From positions 5,867,001 to 5,931,000 of the forward strand of contig NZ_AP026867.1 in assembly GCF_026000115.1 (NCBI RefSeq): a DNA stretch of 64,000 nucleotides, given 5' to 3'. The translations under genes were made by a program, and so were the position numbers. The notes under the pieces are model-generated. The model was not told the origin of the DNA, made no database searches, and saw nothing but the letters and a program-made list of their open reading frames with translations. Shown here in pieces: positions 63,508 through 64,000 of the stretch (position 1 is its first letter; each line of letters starts with the position of its first letter). This DNA comes from Aureispira anguillae (GTDB lineage: Bacteria > Bacteroidota > Bacteroidia > Chitinophagales > Saprospiraceae).

Positions 63508-63702
63508 TTAAGCTAATTTTACTTCTACAGCATTTAGCCCTTTTCTACCTTCTTCAGTTTCGTAATTTACTTTATCGCCTTCACGAATATCGTCGATTAG
63601 TCCATTTACATGTACAAATACATCTTTACCTCCATCGTCTGGTGTAATAAATCCGTATCCTTTTGATTCATTGAAGAATTTAACTGTTCCGTTGTTCATC
63701 AT
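63508..63702 (-). CDS. Cold-shock domain protein (CspA family)
   Basis: This is a protein of about 64 residues beginning [23 protein letters not shown]1 (KGYGFI) and RNP2 (VFVHV) are intact, and the end reads [13 protein letters not shown]. It binds single-stranded RNA or DNA as a chaperone. A tandem ATG leaves one codon uncertainty. The frame continues upstream, but that part is not cold-shock domain. A -7-like TTACTTTC lies about 30 bases upstream on the minus strand; a homopolymer-rich leader follows. Confidence 0.93.
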   Translation of the reverse strand: MMNNGTVKFFNESKGYGFITPDDGGKDVFVHVNGLIDDIREGDKVNYETEEGRKGLNAVEVKLA

Positions 63703-64000
63703 TAAAAATTTAAAATAAATAAAGCACGAAAGTAACCTTATATATTGATAACTTCTAATTTTAGGAAAAAAAAAAAGCAGTTCTGGGGTATTTAATAAAT
63801 ATTTGGAAATCATTTTTTTATATTTTTTTTTAACTTTGTCCCTTTTTATTCCATTTCAAGATCTTACCGTGCTATTTTTTATTCCATTAAAACAATATTA
63901 TTCTTATAAAGATCTGTTTTGGTACATTTGCCAAAATTTGACTGGATTATAAATACTATTTATCCATTTTTTTTAGCATATTACTATAACAATAAGAACC
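63703..64000. other. Upstream region of csp to the window edge
   Basis: AT-rich DNA holding the csp promoter and leader. TTTTTATTCCATT occurs twice (63844 and 63879 areas). No coding frame is visible before the edge. Confidence 0.45.

Overview
The window is a chromosomal segment of a gliding or T9SS-bearing member of the Bacteroidota. The evidence is direct: several proteins with type IX secretion (T9SS) C-terminal sorting domains, a GldA-type ABC ATPase, a PorZ-type propeller, a PorE-like TPR/PD40 protein, SprB-repeat adhesin modules, a GLPGLI-family protein, OMP_b-brl_3 barrels and a bat operon, all in AT-rich DNA. The mixture resembles marine Saprospiria such as Aureispira or Saprospira; the genus is an inference. 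I see no rRNA, tRNA, CRISPR array, prophage or intact insertion sequence.

Layout. 1-6.2 kb: the 5' part of a trypsin-like/lysyl-endopeptidase gene and a 1640-aa repeat-built T9SS cargo. 6.9-11.2 kb: three envelope genes on the minus strand (Big_5-type lipoprotein, small coiled-coil secreted protein, three-repeat lipoprotein). 11.5-14.1 kb: a nested MITE and an Omp28-like T9SS cargo. 14.2-27.3 kb: a long minus-strand run with MoxR ATPase, two periplasmic PPIase-type chaperones, gldA, then GT39 glycosyltransferase, two SGNH hydrolases and an MBOAT acyltransferase (a probable surface glycan modification operon), ending at porZ. 27.3-28.1 kb: a gene-free, highly structured stretch with an (AAGT)8 tract. 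28.1-41 kb: PorE-like protein, small lipoproteins, an M16-like protein, a type B T9SS cargo, AMP nucleosidase, pyroglutamyl peptidase, SRPBCC protein and an Ntn acylase. 41-56.5 kb: three paralogous OMP_b-brl_3 barrels around an RCC1-repeat cargo, a GLPGLI protein and a histidine kinase/response regulator pair. 56.7-63.8 kb: ABC permease, YbjN-like protein, ogt, the batC / short batD-like / batD / batE operon and a cold-shock protein.

How it works together. Most products are exported. The PPIases and MoxR/Bat proteins would handle folding and envelope integrity, PorZ and the PorE-like protein belong with T9SS, and at least four cargo proteins use that system. The GLPGLI and sensor-kinase genes share an AAGGTTAA direct-repeat box, which points to a small envelope-sensing regulon.

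The least described parts are intergenic: an ISL3-like MITE family with 8-bp target duplications (one copy interrupted by a second GC-rich repeat), a set of long hairpins with a similar outer-stem motif and different inner stems, and the structured region downstream of the PorE-like gene. All functional calls come from reading the sequence; no searches were run.
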